In this document: one piece after another, positions 45,142-53,869 of the stretch
How positions within the stretch are numbered: the stretch's first letter is position 1
Layout: every line of letters starts with the position of its first letter
From: Rhizobium sp. TH2
Lineage (GTDB): Bacteria > Pseudomonadota > Alphaproteobacteria > Rhizobiales > Rhizobiaceae
Direction: 5' to 3'
Assembly: GCF_024707525.1 (NCBI RefSeq)
Contig: NZ_CP062231.1
Location: 5,741,501-5,805,500 of the forward strand
DNA length: 64,000 nt
Position numbers and translations under genes: made by a program
The notes under the pieces: model-generated
Seen by the model: only the letters and a program-made list of their open reading frames with translations
What the model was told of the DNA's origin: nothing
Databases searched by the model: none

Positions 45142-47580
45142 TCAACCGAATAGCTTTTTGATCAAAGCAGAATGACCTTTGCTTATTTCAGTAGGATCGA
45201 CTCCCACGGACTTCGAGTAACGCCCGCTCATTCCTGAAATAATGGATGCCACATCCTCACCAAGCAACTCGGCTTTTGTTGGTAGGCAAAGACTGTAGGC
45301 CACGTTTGCGACTGGTAGTGTGAACTGCGCAATCCGTTTGCTCTCAGGTGCAGATACGTTTGCCGCTAAGCAGGCTTGCAGGCACCAGTAGGCCGTTGCC
45401 CAGCACTCGGTTATATCGGCTGGAATCTGATCATGGTCATTCTTGAGATATAGCTGTCGGATTGCCGGATCCTTTCCGCCGAACATCGTAAAGAGAAGGC
45501 GGCCCATAACAAACGGCCAGCTGTTAGCGTCGCCCTCGGATGGCAGCACCTGTACAGACGATCGCCGCTGATCACCAATTGAATGCTTGTCGGTTCCGGA
45601 CCAACCTGCGGTACAGACGACCATCAATAGTGCCCGAAGTCGAAGAATATCGCGATTGTCGAGCGACCCTTGAAGTTGGCGTGTCTTAACCCGCTTCCCA
45701 AATGCCATAACAGCGGCGACAATCTGCTCCTTGGTTGCTTTCGCACGAGCGGCGTTGCGTTGAAGGAGCAGCATTTTTTGCTCTTCAAGATCGGCTGCGT
45801 GGGCTGGTTGCTTAATTGAAGGGAAATCGTCTTCGCTTTCCGTGTCGCCGCCAGCCCCATTAGGATCTTCGGCATCTTCGTTCGTGGGGTTTTCGTCGCC
45901 TTCGATTCCATCTACAACGCCCACAATCCGATTCAGAAGTCCCCGAACGTTCGACAGTTCGCTACCCGAAAGGCTGTTGTGCGAAGGACTCCCAACAGAT
46001 CGCGGGCGTCGTCCGGCTATAAACTTTTCATAGTCCAACTTCCCATATTTGATTTCCTCGTTCGGCGAATGGGCCTTTCCTGGCCTTGACCGGCCTTCTT
46101 TGTCGATCGTTTCGAGCTCTTCCGATGCCTCCAATTGCTCCACGAACTCAATAATTTCAAGCAGCTTGAGGCTGGCCTCGGTCTCTATATCCAAGTCCCG
46201 AAGTGCATTCTCTGTTTTACTAGATCTTGTCTCACGGATCACCGTGCTAAGCAGGTCAACCAGCGTAACAATTGCCGGAGCAGATCGTCGGCCATCTGAA
46301 TAGACGACTGTAGCGAAGCTTGGCCTCTCATTCGTTCCTGTGATTTGAAATCGGTAGCGTTCGTCAGTCAGGGAAAGCATCGTGAGACTACATGCAATGG
46401 GCTCACCATCTTCTTTCAATAGCTGGATTGTTTTTGGGTCTGCCATCGTCAATTTGGGCGCTCGCCAAATCAGTACGTCGACTCTACATTCGAACTGCCC
46501 TGGCGTCTGACCCAGTAGTTCATCCATTGGCAGATCGTTATCGCGTTCCGGCTCGGGAAGTGTCGCGGGGTCAATGATACTGTCCTGTATAAAAGCAGAA
46601 GATAGTTCCAATGCGTCCAGTGCTCTTCCAGGTGGTAGACGCCTATAGAGACTGACCTCGTCATTCAATCCAGAATAGCTCTCCGTGCCCAGCGCCGCGA
46701 CAGTGCAATTGGCGCTACCGAGTAAAACATGATCGGCATCCGCCGTATGCGCGATCAGTATTTTCGCATGGATGAACCGACCCTTGCGAAAATCCTTCCG
46801 CCCATAAAGGAGGACGTTCGAGTGACGTCTCAGCGCATCTTTGGGAAAGGTCATTGCGTCTTTGTCCAACAGGATCACGATATTTTTCGGCGCTAGCTTG
46901 TCCCTCAAATGAGAAAGTGCGTCCAGTTTGCGATCCCAATAGGGGCTTACCACGAAAAGTTGCAGCACTGGACCCGTCACAAGTTCAGCGAAACGTCGTC
47001 CAATGCCTCTCGCTTCACCAGACGGTAGTAAAGCTGCCGAAGTAGTGTCAGACAGCGCCTGAACACTGGTGGATGCGATGGCTCTTTTCAGCCATGGCGT
47101 CCTCGCCAGGGCCCAGTCGCGCTGTATCGCAAGTCCTTGCTTTCCGGTGTCGAACAGCTGCACCACGTAGTCCCAGGCCTGAGCAATAATTCGCTGCTCA
47201 CCTGAATCCTCTTCCCCGCACGAAAGAACATCCACGAGTTCCAGATTGCCTGCCAAGCCGGGAGAAGTCATGTTGGCAGAGCCGACAATCAACCTTCCAC
47301 CATGACGACCGAGCTGCAGGAAGATCTTGGGGTGGAAGACGCCTTGCGCGAGGACGCCCTCCACGTTGTAGAATTTGCCTGCCTGTTTCGGCAATGTGGA
47401 TGCTCCGGCTAGGGCATGGGTCAGCATCCTCCCGTCCGCAAAAACGACATTGTTGCGGCACCCGGAGCCGCGCAGTCGAGGCAGAACAATGGTTTCATAT
47501 GCATCGAAGTCGATACCGAATGTCGTCGCAACGCTTGTGTGAAAGTTCTTGTCTGCGAAAAGTTCGTAGAGCTTGATCAT
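45142..47580 (-). CDS. PLD-like nuclease-fold protein (812 residues)
   Basis: Two phospholipase-D-like half-sites are visible: H83-x-K85 with GSAN at 100-103, and H271-x-K273 with GSAN at 288-291. The Asp of a canonical HKD is not seen in either. This pairing resembles NgoFVII/helicase-associated PLD nucleases. The remaining 500 residues include an acidic linker (DENPTNEDAEDPNGAGG) and a helical C-terminus. Its ATG overlaps the DUF6361 stop (ATGA), so the two are translationally coupled. A relic of the same gene lies at 43.1 kb. Confidence 0.75.
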   Translation of the reverse strand: MIKLYELFADKNFHTSVATTFGIDFDAYETIVLPRLRGSGCRNNVVFADGRMLTHALAGASTLPKQAGKFYNVEGVLAQGVFHPKIFLQLGRHGGRLIVGSANMTSPGLAGNLELVDVLSCGEEDSGEQRIIAQAWDYVVQLFDTGKQGLAIQRDWALARTPWLKRAIASTSVQALSDTTSAALLPSGEARGIGRRFAELVTGPVLQLFVVSPYWDRKLDALSHLRDKLAPKNIVILLDKDAMTFPKDALRRHSNVLLYGRKDFRKGRFIHAKILIAHTADADHVLLGSANCTVAALGTESYSGLNDEVSLYRRLPPGRALDALELSSAFIQDSIIDPATLPEPERDNDLPMDELLGQTPGQFECRVDVLIWRAPKLTMADPKTIQLLKEDGEPIACSLTMLSLTDERYRFQITGTNERPSFATVVYSDGRRSAPAIVTLVDLLSTVIRETRSSKTENALRDLDIETEASLKLLEIIEFVEQLEASEELETIDKEGRSRPGKAHSPNEEIKYGKLDYEKFIAGRRPRSVGSPSHNSLSGSELSNVRGLLNRIVGVVDGIEGDENPTNEDAEDPNGAGGDTESEDDFPSIKQPAHAADLEEQKMLLLQRNAARAKATKEQIVAAVMAFGKRVKTRQLQGSLDNRDILRLRALLMVVCTAGWSGTDKHSIGDQRRSSVQVLPSEGDANSWPFVMGRLLFTMFGGKDPAIRQLYLKNDHDQIPADITECWATAYWCLQACLAANVSAPESKRIAQFTLPVANVAYSLCLPTKAELLGEDVASIISGMSGRYSKSVGVDPTEISKGHSALIKKLFG

Positions 47581-49163
47581 GCATTCACCGCGGCTAGTCC
47601 GAGACTCGTCAAACCGCTCTCGGCGACGAGATGGATATCTTTCAAAAACTCGATTGCTGGGCCCAAACGCGGATTGGTAAATACCGGACCGTCTTTCTCG
47701 CGAAGCCTCAGACGACCGTTATCCATTTCAAAAAGGAAGGTGTAATCCTTTTGAAACCGGAATTTACGCATCGCTACCCACAGGTGACGACGGATAACTC
47801 GATGTTCGATCAGTGTTCCAAGAAATGCCAAAAAATCGTCGCGGGAATGGCTGTCCGTGAACCGGGTTTCGCTTAGCAAGGACCTGAATGCTTCGGGATT
47901 CAAATGAGCAAGTTCGACAGCTATCTCACTCTGGTGTTCGCGAAATCGCCTTTGAACGACAGCTAGGAGCTTGATAGCTTTCCAAGCATGTTCAGAATCG
48001 CAAAAGCGATCGTCGCTGCGTCCAGCACCGCGAACGATGTCCTGCGATAGAGACCATTCTGACTCTGCATTGTCCTTCGAAAAGGCGTTGGTCGCAGGCT
48101 GGATTTCGTCAACAAACTCGATCCAGTTTTGGGGTGTCCGATCCGCCGCATCAACGATCTGATCGACGCAAAGCGGGATTAGGCGTTCCAACGCGATGCC
48201 GGATGGATAAGTACTGAGGATATCGAGAACGAATTTCAGGAGAGTTTCGAACGCGATGTGGCATAGGTCGTTGGCTTGATAAATTGCCCACCGTTTTCTT
48301 TGGGCTTCCAAAGCGAGACTTTGCAGTTCCAAGCCTCTGCCCTCCGCATTCATTCCTGAATACAATATCCAACGGACTTCCTCAGCTCTCGGGGGCCGTC
48401 CCAAAAGTCGGAATATGTTGAGAATGAGCAACAGGGTATCCCGGCGCGAGTGATCCTTTATTTGCGATCCTTCGAATGCACCCAGCAGGATCTTCTCGTA
48501 AAGGGATCGTTCAGCGCCCGCCACTGCGATCTCGGACGGTGTGAGTGCCCTAAACTTCTGCATTTCCTTTTTCGACGTTGACCCTCGTTTGATTGCCTCG
48601 AGGAAATCACGCATCAAGTGACCAGCAGCATTGTCTAAGGCATCTGCCAAGGGTTCACCAAGTTCCGGCGTAAGGATGGGGATGGAGTGATCGTCTGAGC
48701 CCGTTAGAATTCCCATCTCGAACAGTTGGCTTCCATATGCGGCTCCATACGCGCCCCATGACTGCCTAAGATAATAGTTCTCACTTCCGGGCTCCGCAGC
48801 GTTGGCGAAATCAATCTCGTCGGCGAGAGCGGCATTCAGCACTCTGCCAGCCCATTCGATTCCGGCGATACCGCCTTCACTTCCACGCTGATACGCGGTC
48901 AAAGCGTAAAGTGCTTCGAAACGTCGGACGTATCGTTTCCAAGTATTTGGATCGGTGTCGCCAATCTCTTTCGCGTACGCTCTGCACAGCCATGCGTACA
49001 TTCCGTAGTATCGCACACGAAGAGTAACGTTGCTGATACCTGGTAGCAAAGCTTGATAGAGATTAACGCTGCTGTTTTGCATGCCCAACGGATCTAAGCC
49101 ATTCTTCTTTTGAAATTCAGTCCAGGCAGGGAAACTAATCGGACGTACAACGGCGTCATCCAT
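47577..49163 (-). CDS. DUF6361 family protein
   Basis: 528 residues, mostly helical. The N-terminal block SFPAWTEFQKKNGLDPLGMQ and VRYYGMYAWLCRAYAKE fits the DUF6361 family, which is known mainly from gene pairs with PLD-like proteins in accessory regions. No catalytic motif is recognisable. It lies between a DUF429 gene (25 bases upstream) and the PLD-like gene (4-base overlap). Confidence 0.65.
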   Translation of the reverse strand: MDDAVVRPISFPAWTEFQKKNGLDPLGMQNSSVNLYQALLPGISNVTLRVRYYGMYAWLCRAYAKEIGDTDPNTWKRYVRRFEALYALTAYQRGSEGGIAGIEWAGRVLNAALADEIDFANAAEPGSENYYLRQSWGAYGAAYGSQLFEMGILTGSDDHSIPILTPELGEPLADALDNAAGHLMRDFLEAIKRGSTSKKEMQKFRALTPSEIAVAGAERSLYEKILLGAFEGSQIKDHSRRDTLLLILNIFRLLGRPPRAEEVRWILYSGMNAEGRGLELQSLALEAQRKRWAIYQANDLCHIAFETLLKFVLDILSTYPSGIALERLIPLCVDQIVDAADRTPQNWIEFVDEIQPATNAFSKDNAESEWSLSQDIVRGAGRSDDRFCDSEHAWKAIKLLAVVQRRFREHQSEIAVELAHLNPEAFRSLLSETRFTDSHSRDDFLAFLGTLIEHRVIRRHLWVAMRKFRFQKDYTFLFEMDNGRLRLREKDGPVFTNPRLGPAIEFLKDIHLVAESGLTSLGLAAVNA

Positions 49164-49188
49164 TCACTTTTTCTCGTTTTTCTACAGT

Positions 49189-50013
49189 TCAATTTTGTGG
49201 ATTGCGGAAGGTAGGATCCGCAATCCAACCTTCCAGAGTATCGACATTACTTGGAGCTCCAAAGCGATCAGTTCGTTGTTTCCAAGCCCATGCTGCTTGA
49301 ATTGCGCAGAACAGCGCGTCGAGATGATCTGCACCAGGGTCATAAGCAATCAGTTCAGGCGCCTTAACAGCAAATCCATAGATATGCAGAGCACTACCGC
49401 CTTGGAGAAGACGCAGCATCTCGTAGCGTGCTGCAAGTTGATCCGACGTCTGCTTCTTCTTAGCATCATTTTTGTAACTGCGGCGGCCGATGAGCCGGCG
49501 GGCAAGAACGCCTGGGTATGCTTCTACCGCAATCCGGTTCGGATCACCCGCCAGCATGTGAGGAATTGTAATGCCGGAACTTAATAGACGAGCCGCTCCC
49601 TCAAAAAACATTAGTCCTACTGGGACGCCGTACAGCTTTTGGGGGCTTATCGAAGACGCGGCGACATCAACTGCCCTTCTGTGCTCCCTGTCGCCCATCG
49701 GACGAGATAATCGATAGGCTGTCAAAGCATCTCGAAACCCTTGCCGCCCTAACGAGGAAGCATGAAGAACATATTCTTCCCAGTCGGGCGGCCAATAAAT
49801 CGTTTCCACAAATTTTCGAGATTGGCCGAAAGGGAAATCGATCCCTGCGATCCAAGGGCCAGGCTCCCGCAAGAATTGTTCGAGTTGACCAAAATTCTGC
49901 CATTCGCGAATTCCGACAAAATCCAGGGTATGGTCGTCGAACTCACATTCCACGCAGGTAATCGGCTTCCGTTTGCTGGGGGAACTGGTAAAGTCGATAC
50001 CAAACACGTTCAT
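49189..50013 (-). CDS. DUF429 protein (RNase H-fold predicted nuclease)
   Basis: 274 residues from MNVFGIDFTSSPSKRKPI, where the first strand's Asp (D7) is the usual RNase H-fold metal residue. A second acidic strand (WIAGIDFPFGQ) and a C-terminal acidic helix (DHLDALFCAIQAAWAW) complete the DUF429 pattern. The upstream extension of the frame is discarded because it lacks the family fold. First gene of a three-gene operon with DUF6361 and the PLD-like gene. Confidence 0.72.
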   Translation of the reverse strand: MNVFGIDFTSSPSKRKPITCVECEFDDHTLDFVGIREWQNFGQLEQFLREPGPWIAGIDFPFGQSRKFVETIYWPPDWEEYVLHASSLGRQGFRDALTAYRLSRPMGDREHRRAVDVAASSISPQKLYGVPVGLMFFEGAARLLSSGITIPHMLAGDPNRIAVEAYPGVLARRLIGRRSYKNDAKKKQTSDQLAARYEMLRLLQGGSALHIYGFAVKAPELIAYDPGADHLDALFCAIQAAWAWKQRTDRFGAPSNVDTLEGWIADPTFRNPQN

Positions 50014-50144
50014 TTTTTTTTGCGGACGAAGGTTAAAATGATCGGCAATGACTACACCAAAAACGTGAATAATGAGTTCCATTTCGCCAAAAAGGGAATC
50101 TTGTTGACGGAGCATTTCAACAGGTGACTGGAAGACGAAACCTC

Positions 50145-50210
50145 CAGATGTTGGAGAGGATTAATTAGCATGTCTTTTATAAACGCGTGTTCTACCCGGC
50201 AAGTGATCTG
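50145..50210. repeat. Three-copy intergenic repeat, copy 3
   Basis: CAGATGTTGGAGAGGATTAA at 50145-50164, one base different from copy 1, then GCATGTCTT and AAGTGATCTG as in copy 2. Here the core lies in a dyad CTCCA-GATGT-TGGAG. It sits between the DUF429 operon and the sugar-transferase gene. Confidence 0.5.
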
Positions 50211-50312
50211 ACCGAGTTTCCTACGTCACGGATTGCGTAAACTCAGCTAAATGATGCTTCGACGACCGGTCGGACTGCGGGCTTCAGCCCGTCACAGCGA
50301 GGTCGACTCTCC

Positions 50313-51176
50313 TTAGAAGCCCATTCCGCCGAATAGCTCGTTACGAACGGTGCCGACCAGTATCCTTAGATCAAGGCGCAGCGAATAATTTTCAATATAA
50401 TACAGGTCGCTGACAATCCGTTGGCGAGCCTTCGCGGTGAAGACAGTCGGGCCACGAAGTCCCCGCACTTGTGCCAATCCTGTTATACCGGGGCGCACAG
50501 CGTGCCTAGCGTGATAATTTGATACTACCTGTTCATAGGGTTTACCGCCAGCGAGCATCCCCACCGCATGGCAGCGCGGGCCGACGAGTGACATGTCGCC
50601 TTTCAACACATTGATGAGTTGCGGAAGTTCGTCAACGCTCGATTTTCGCAGCCACGCACCGATCCTTGTCACACGCAGATCGGTGCCGTTGGAAGTGGCA
50701 AGTTCGTTTTGGTCGAGGCGCAAGGAGCGGAATTTGTAGACTTCAATAATCTTTCCATTCGCACCCCACCGTTGCTGCCGAAACAAAATTGGCCCACCGC
50801 TGTTAGCCTTTATCGCGATTGCGATGACGATGAAAAATGGGAACAGGATTAGCAATGCGCCGATCGAAACGACTAGGTCAATGCAGCGCTTTCCCGCAAA
50901 TTGAAGTTGCCGAGCGTCGCTCATTTTCACGGCTGCGAAGTACATACCGCATGCGGCAAACAGCTTCCCGAGATCGCCTGGGGTTTCGTTAATGTGTGCA
51001 AGCCACTCTTCCGCGTATCTTTCGCGATCACTGGGTCGCAACTGAGCCGCTGCAATTCGAATAACGAATTTCACGAGTGTCGGCGCCCAAGCCCGAAACT
51101 CTTCAGCCAATATCTTGGACAGGGCAGCGCCTAGCAGGCCGCATAAAGCCAGAATGATAACTGCTACTGTGCCCAC
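50313..51176 (-). CDS. Bacterial sugar transferase with PadR-associated prefix segment
   Basis: 287 residues, GTG start at 51176. The catalytic part has the polyprenyl-phosphate hexose-1-phosphate transferase motifs: KRCIDLVVSIGALLILFPFF (TM), GPILFRQQRWGANGKIIEVYKFRSL, SVDELPQLINVLKGDMSLVGPR and RPGITGLAQVRG. The first 90 residues add a TM and a segment LRPSDRERYAEEWLAHINE found in other PadR-linked membrane proteins. It overlaps the PadR gene by 13 bases. It probably starts a polysaccharide or glycoconjugate. Confidence 0.85.
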   Translation of the reverse strand: MGTVAVIILALCGLLGAALSKILAEEFRAWAPTLVKFVIRIAAAQLRPSDRERYAEEWLAHINETPGDLGKLFAACGMYFAAVKMSDARQLQFAGKRCIDLVVSIGALLILFPFFIVIAIAIKANSGGPILFRQQRWGANGKIIEVYKFRSLRLDQNELATSNGTDLRVTRIGAWLRKSSVDELPQLINVLKGDMSLVGPRCHAVGMLAGGKPYEQVVSNYHARHAVRPGITGLAQVRGLRGPTVFTAKARQRIVSDLYYIENYSLRLDLRILVGTVRNELFGGMGF

Positions 51177-51475
51177 GCCAGACCTCCCTTCGCAGGAGTG
51201 ATTTCACGCGCAATGCGACTGATGCAGCGGATGCCCTCGGATGTAAGTTTATACAGGCGGCGCCTCGGTCGACCGAGGGCGGACGGTTCTTCGGTCTCCC
51301 ACTCGCTGGTGAGCCAACCCGCTTTCTCAAGCCTCGCCAAGATCGGGTAAAGACTCCCTGACGCAAGTCCTGTCTTGCGCCCGATTTCCGCACCCGATAC
51401 GCCATTTCCATGCCGCTCGATGAAGGCTGCTATGACACTCCTAGTCTGAGATGTGAGACTGATTTCCTTAAGCAT
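51164..51475 (-). CDS. PadR family transcriptional regulator
   Basis: 103 residues from the ATG at 51475. The winged helix is in SGAEIGRKTGLASGSLYPIL and RLEKAGWLTSEWE, with the wing LGRPRRRLYKLTSEG, the PadR signature. The C-terminal dimerisation helix is short. A palindrome overlaps the -10 and start codon, so autorepression is likely. It overlaps the sugar transferase gene and probably controls it. Confidence 0.85.
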   Translation of the reverse strand: MLKEISLTSQTRSVIAAFIERHGNGVSGAEIGRKTGLASGSLYPILARLEKAGWLTSEWETEEPSALGRPRRRLYKLTSEGIRCISRIAREITPAKGGLAWAQ

Positions 51476-51511
51476 GTAGATAAGTCTACATAGGGTACCG
51501 TAAACTGTCAA
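51474..51511 (-). promoter_or_regulatory. PadR promoter, palindromic operator and probable leaderless start
   Basis: On the minus strand TTGACA (51511-51506), 17 bases, TAGACT (51488-51483) form a good sigma-70-type promoter. The palindrome ATGTAGA-TAAG-TCTACAT (51474-51491) covers the -10 and the ATG at 51475. The ATG lies seven bases after the -10, with no ribosome site, so the mRNA is probably leaderless. Confidence 0.65.
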
Positions 51512-51583
51512 TATTTTGTTAACTATGCTCGAACCGGAACGTCCATTTAGCAAATCCCTCCTCATGGAACTGCGCCCTCCAGA

Positions 51584-52018
51584 TTGAGTTCTAATCGTAC
51601 TCACAGAGGAGACGCGGCAACGGCAAGCGAAGCAATAAATAACCCCGGTTCCAACTCCAACAGCGACCATCGCAGGACCGGAGGCAGCGCTAACGGTCCT
51701 CACGGCGGGCATGAGTATGTCAACGAGAGGCGCGGTCCTAATCCCGATCCGATTGACGAGCTTGTACCGGCCGGCGATGGCAGCCTTCCCGCCACGAAAA
51801 TATCCGTCTCCGAAGAAGCCGAAACTCTCGCATTCACCGAAACGCAAAAGCCGAATTTGCCTGACGAAATGGCGGCTGTTGGCACCGGCACGCTTGATCC
51901 GCGAGCTCAGCCAGGGTTCGGCCCGACCGAGTTCGATGGTCCGCAATTCGAGGGCAATCCGGAAATCGGGATCGATCCGAACGACGTCCGCAACGAGATG
52001 CCACCGAGAGACAGTTAA
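51584..52018 (+). CDS. Hydrophilic low-complexity protein, unknown
   Basis: 144 residues from a TTG at 51584; the start is uncertain. Rich in Gly, Pro, Asn, Asp and Glu, with no predicted helix or membrane segment (GGSANGPHGGHEYVNERR; NPDPIDELVPAG). It is followed without a gap by two more disordered small proteins in the same direction, suggesting a small operon. Function unknown; such proteins in rhizobia are often stress-induced. Confidence 0.5.
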   Translation: MSSNRTHRGDAATASEAINNPGSNSNSDHRRTGGSANGPHGGHEYVNERRGPNPDPIDELVPAGDGSLPATKISVSEEAETLAFTETQKPNLPDEMAAVGTGTLDPRAQPGFGPTEFDGPQFEGNPEIGIDPNDVRNEMPPRDS

Positions 52019-52216
52019 ATGGCCAAGACAGAAATTCAGCAGGACGCCAACGGCCAGTTTGCCAAGTCGCAGGGTGACAGGAAGAACAACGGTCTCGCCA
52101 GCGCCACCCCGCGAGCGGTCACCGGGAAGGACGACGCCACTCTCGAAAATGCAGACAAGAAACCTTCACCGAATCCAGGTTTCGATGTCCGCACGCAAAC
52201 CAACAAACGAGACTGA
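52019..52216 (+). CDS. Small hydrophilic protein, unknown
   Basis: 65 residues, begins at the base after the previous stop. Rich in Lys, Asp, Asn and Gln (MAKTEIQQDANGQFAKSQGD) and probably disordered. No family recognised. The adjacent start supports real translation coupled to its neighbour. Confidence 0.5.
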   Translation: MAKTEIQQDANGQFAKSQGDRKNNGLASATPRAVTGKDDATLENADKKPSPNPGFDVRTQTNKRD

Positions 52217-52230
52217 GAAAGGATTCCCCG

Positions 52231-52452
52231 ATGACCATCAAATCACCCCGTGACGGTGCACCTGGCACCACTGATCAATCCCCGCGCTGGGAAGGACCAG
52301 AAGAAACCCGTCCGCGCGGTTACTTGCCTGCCAAGGACGACCCGGATGTCGATCGGGACGCCAGTGGCGAGAACCTTCAGGATCCGCGAAAGCGTGATCT
52401 GTCGGATAGTTTTAAAACCACCGACGACAATGGCGTTCCCCCGAAAGAGTAG
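52231..52452 (+). CDS. Small hydrophilic protein, unknown
   Basis: 73 residues; AGAAAGGA lies upstream of the ATG. Disordered, with alternating acidic and basic residues (PAKDDPDVDRDASGENLQDP). Third of three similar small genes in a row. No family recognised. Confidence 0.55.
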   Translation: MTIKSPRDGAPGTTDQSPRWEGPEETRPRGYLPAKDDPDVDRDASGENLQDPRKRDLSDSFKTTDDNGVPPKE

Positions 52453-52562
52453 AACAAACGGCCGCCTGCCAGGTCCTATCTATCATTCAACTTAAATGCC
52501 CCTCACTCGATTGACTCGAGATGCCAAGCTGCGCATTTTGACTAAACTAGAGGGGGAAATCT

Positions 52563-53054
52563 ATGAAGCTAAAAGCTATAGGCGTTGTGCTGTTGGGTTG
52601 TCTGGCGGGATGCGTTGCAACACCCAAAATCGACGCTGTCTTTGATCCGAATGAAGCAGCATTCATCAATCAGCCGGGAACGGCGACGATTACAGGCCAG
52701 GCGTTCATGAGGCGCAATGACGGCGTGGTTGTGTACGCGGCCGGCTCCGAAGTCCGACTGCTTCCGAAGACCAAGTATGCCGACGCTCGAATTGCGGCGC
52801 TCTATCGTGGCACCAAATTCAACAACATAGTCGGAGCACCTAAAGAGACCGATCCTCGCTATTTCGCTCTGTCGAAGACGACAAAGGCGGATGGGGAAGG
52901 GCGGTTCACGTTCGCGAACATTCCAGATGGCAGCTACTATGTGGTGACGACCGTAACATGGATGGCCGGCGACTGGTCACAGGGTGGGAATATCATGGAG
53001 ACCGCCACAGTGAGCGGCGGGGAGCCGGTCAATGTCATTATGTCAGGTCAATAG
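52563..53054 (+). CDS. Predicted lipoprotein
   Basis: 163 residues. The signal ends in the lipobox LAGC (Cys17), so it is probably a lipid-anchored envelope protein. The mature part has a carboxypeptidase-regulatory-like beta-sandwich flavour (GEGRFTFANIPDGSYYVVTT), as in transthyretin-like domains. No family recognised with confidence. GAGGGGG precedes the ATG. Confidence 0.75.
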   Translation: MKLKAIGVVLLGCLAGCVATPKIDAVFDPNEAAFINQPGTATITGQAFMRRNDGVVVYAAGSEVRLLPKTKYADARIAALYRGTKFNNIVGAPKETDPRYFALSKTTKADGEGRFTFANIPDGSYYVVTTVTWMAGDWSQGGNIMETATVSGGEPVNVIMSGQ

Positions 53055-53138
53055 AAGTGGGAACGCATGATGAAAAAGAAGTCTTGAAGAAACACGAACG
53101 AGGGCGAAACTGGACGGTAGCGGAAAGTTTGCAACAAA

Positions 53139-53633
53139 ATGAGGGGGATACGTGCTTTGGACGATTCAGAAGAGCTCTCAAAAGTTAGTCCTGATAAAAT
53201 TTTGGATTGTCTTATGACGGAATACAAAGAGTCTTCATCCAACTTCTTTAAGGGTGTGGATATTGGCTTAAATTACTCAAGAACGTTTCTAATACTAAAC
53301 GGAATATTGCTGGATTCTTTTGGAATATCTAAGCTAAATGACCCGGACGGTTCCAATTTGCCTCTTTTAATACATATAGTTATTACGCTATTCGGTATTT
53401 GTATTTCTCTTATGTTGTTTTTTATTGTTCCGTATTATGAAAGGCAGTTGGGAAACTGTGCCGACCGATGTGTTGAAATCGAGAAGATGTTCAACGGCAA
53501 GCTATTTCATCGAATTAATGAGGAGAAGGATAATAAAGGTCGCCGCATCACAACCACAAAAACCGTCCGGTACGTCAGTTTCGCATTTGTTTTGGTGTGG
53601 ACGTTTGTCTTGATTTCGAGGCTCAATTCGTAG
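53139..53633 (+). CDS. Three-TM small membrane protein, A/T-rich
   Basis: 164 residues from ATG 53139; a TTG at 53157 with GAGGGGG upstream is the likelier true start. TM segments: RTFLILNGILLDSFGI, LPLLIHIVITLFGICISLML and VSFAFVLVWTFVLIS. The YKESSSNFFKGVDIG and RQLGNCADRCVEIEKMF helices recall SLATT/RipA-type small membrane effectors, but this is only a resemblance. Its A/T-richness stands out from its neighbours, suggesting transfer. Confidence 0.6.
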   Translation: MRGIRALDDSEELSKVSPDKILDCLMTEYKESSSNFFKGVDIGLNYSRTFLILNGILLDSFGISKLNDPDGSNLPLLIHIVITLFGICISLMLFFIVPYYERQLGNCADRCVEIEKMFNGKLFHRINEEKDNKGRRITTTKTVRYVSFAFVLVWTFVLISRLNS

Positions 53634-53869
53634 CAAATCGCTAAAGACGCACTCCGGAACGAGCGCGAAGAGAATTAGGAAACCGTGGGCGTTGGTAATA
53701 CCAAGCAGGGCTCGTTGGATAAAAGTTCGGGTTCATCAATTGCTGCTGTCGAACCTCGCTCTCGACGTCGCCACGACGTAAGTCGACGAGATTAAAGGTT
53801 AAGCGAAACAACTGCCGGTGTCAGCTACGGCAAATTTGTTGAATTAATGCCAAGGGCAGGAGAATCCAA

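Noticed and set aside
51566..51590. GGAAC-N16-AGTT as a general-stress (EcfG) promoter
   Set aside because: The -10 lacks the C of CGTT and it would start inside the predicted gene.
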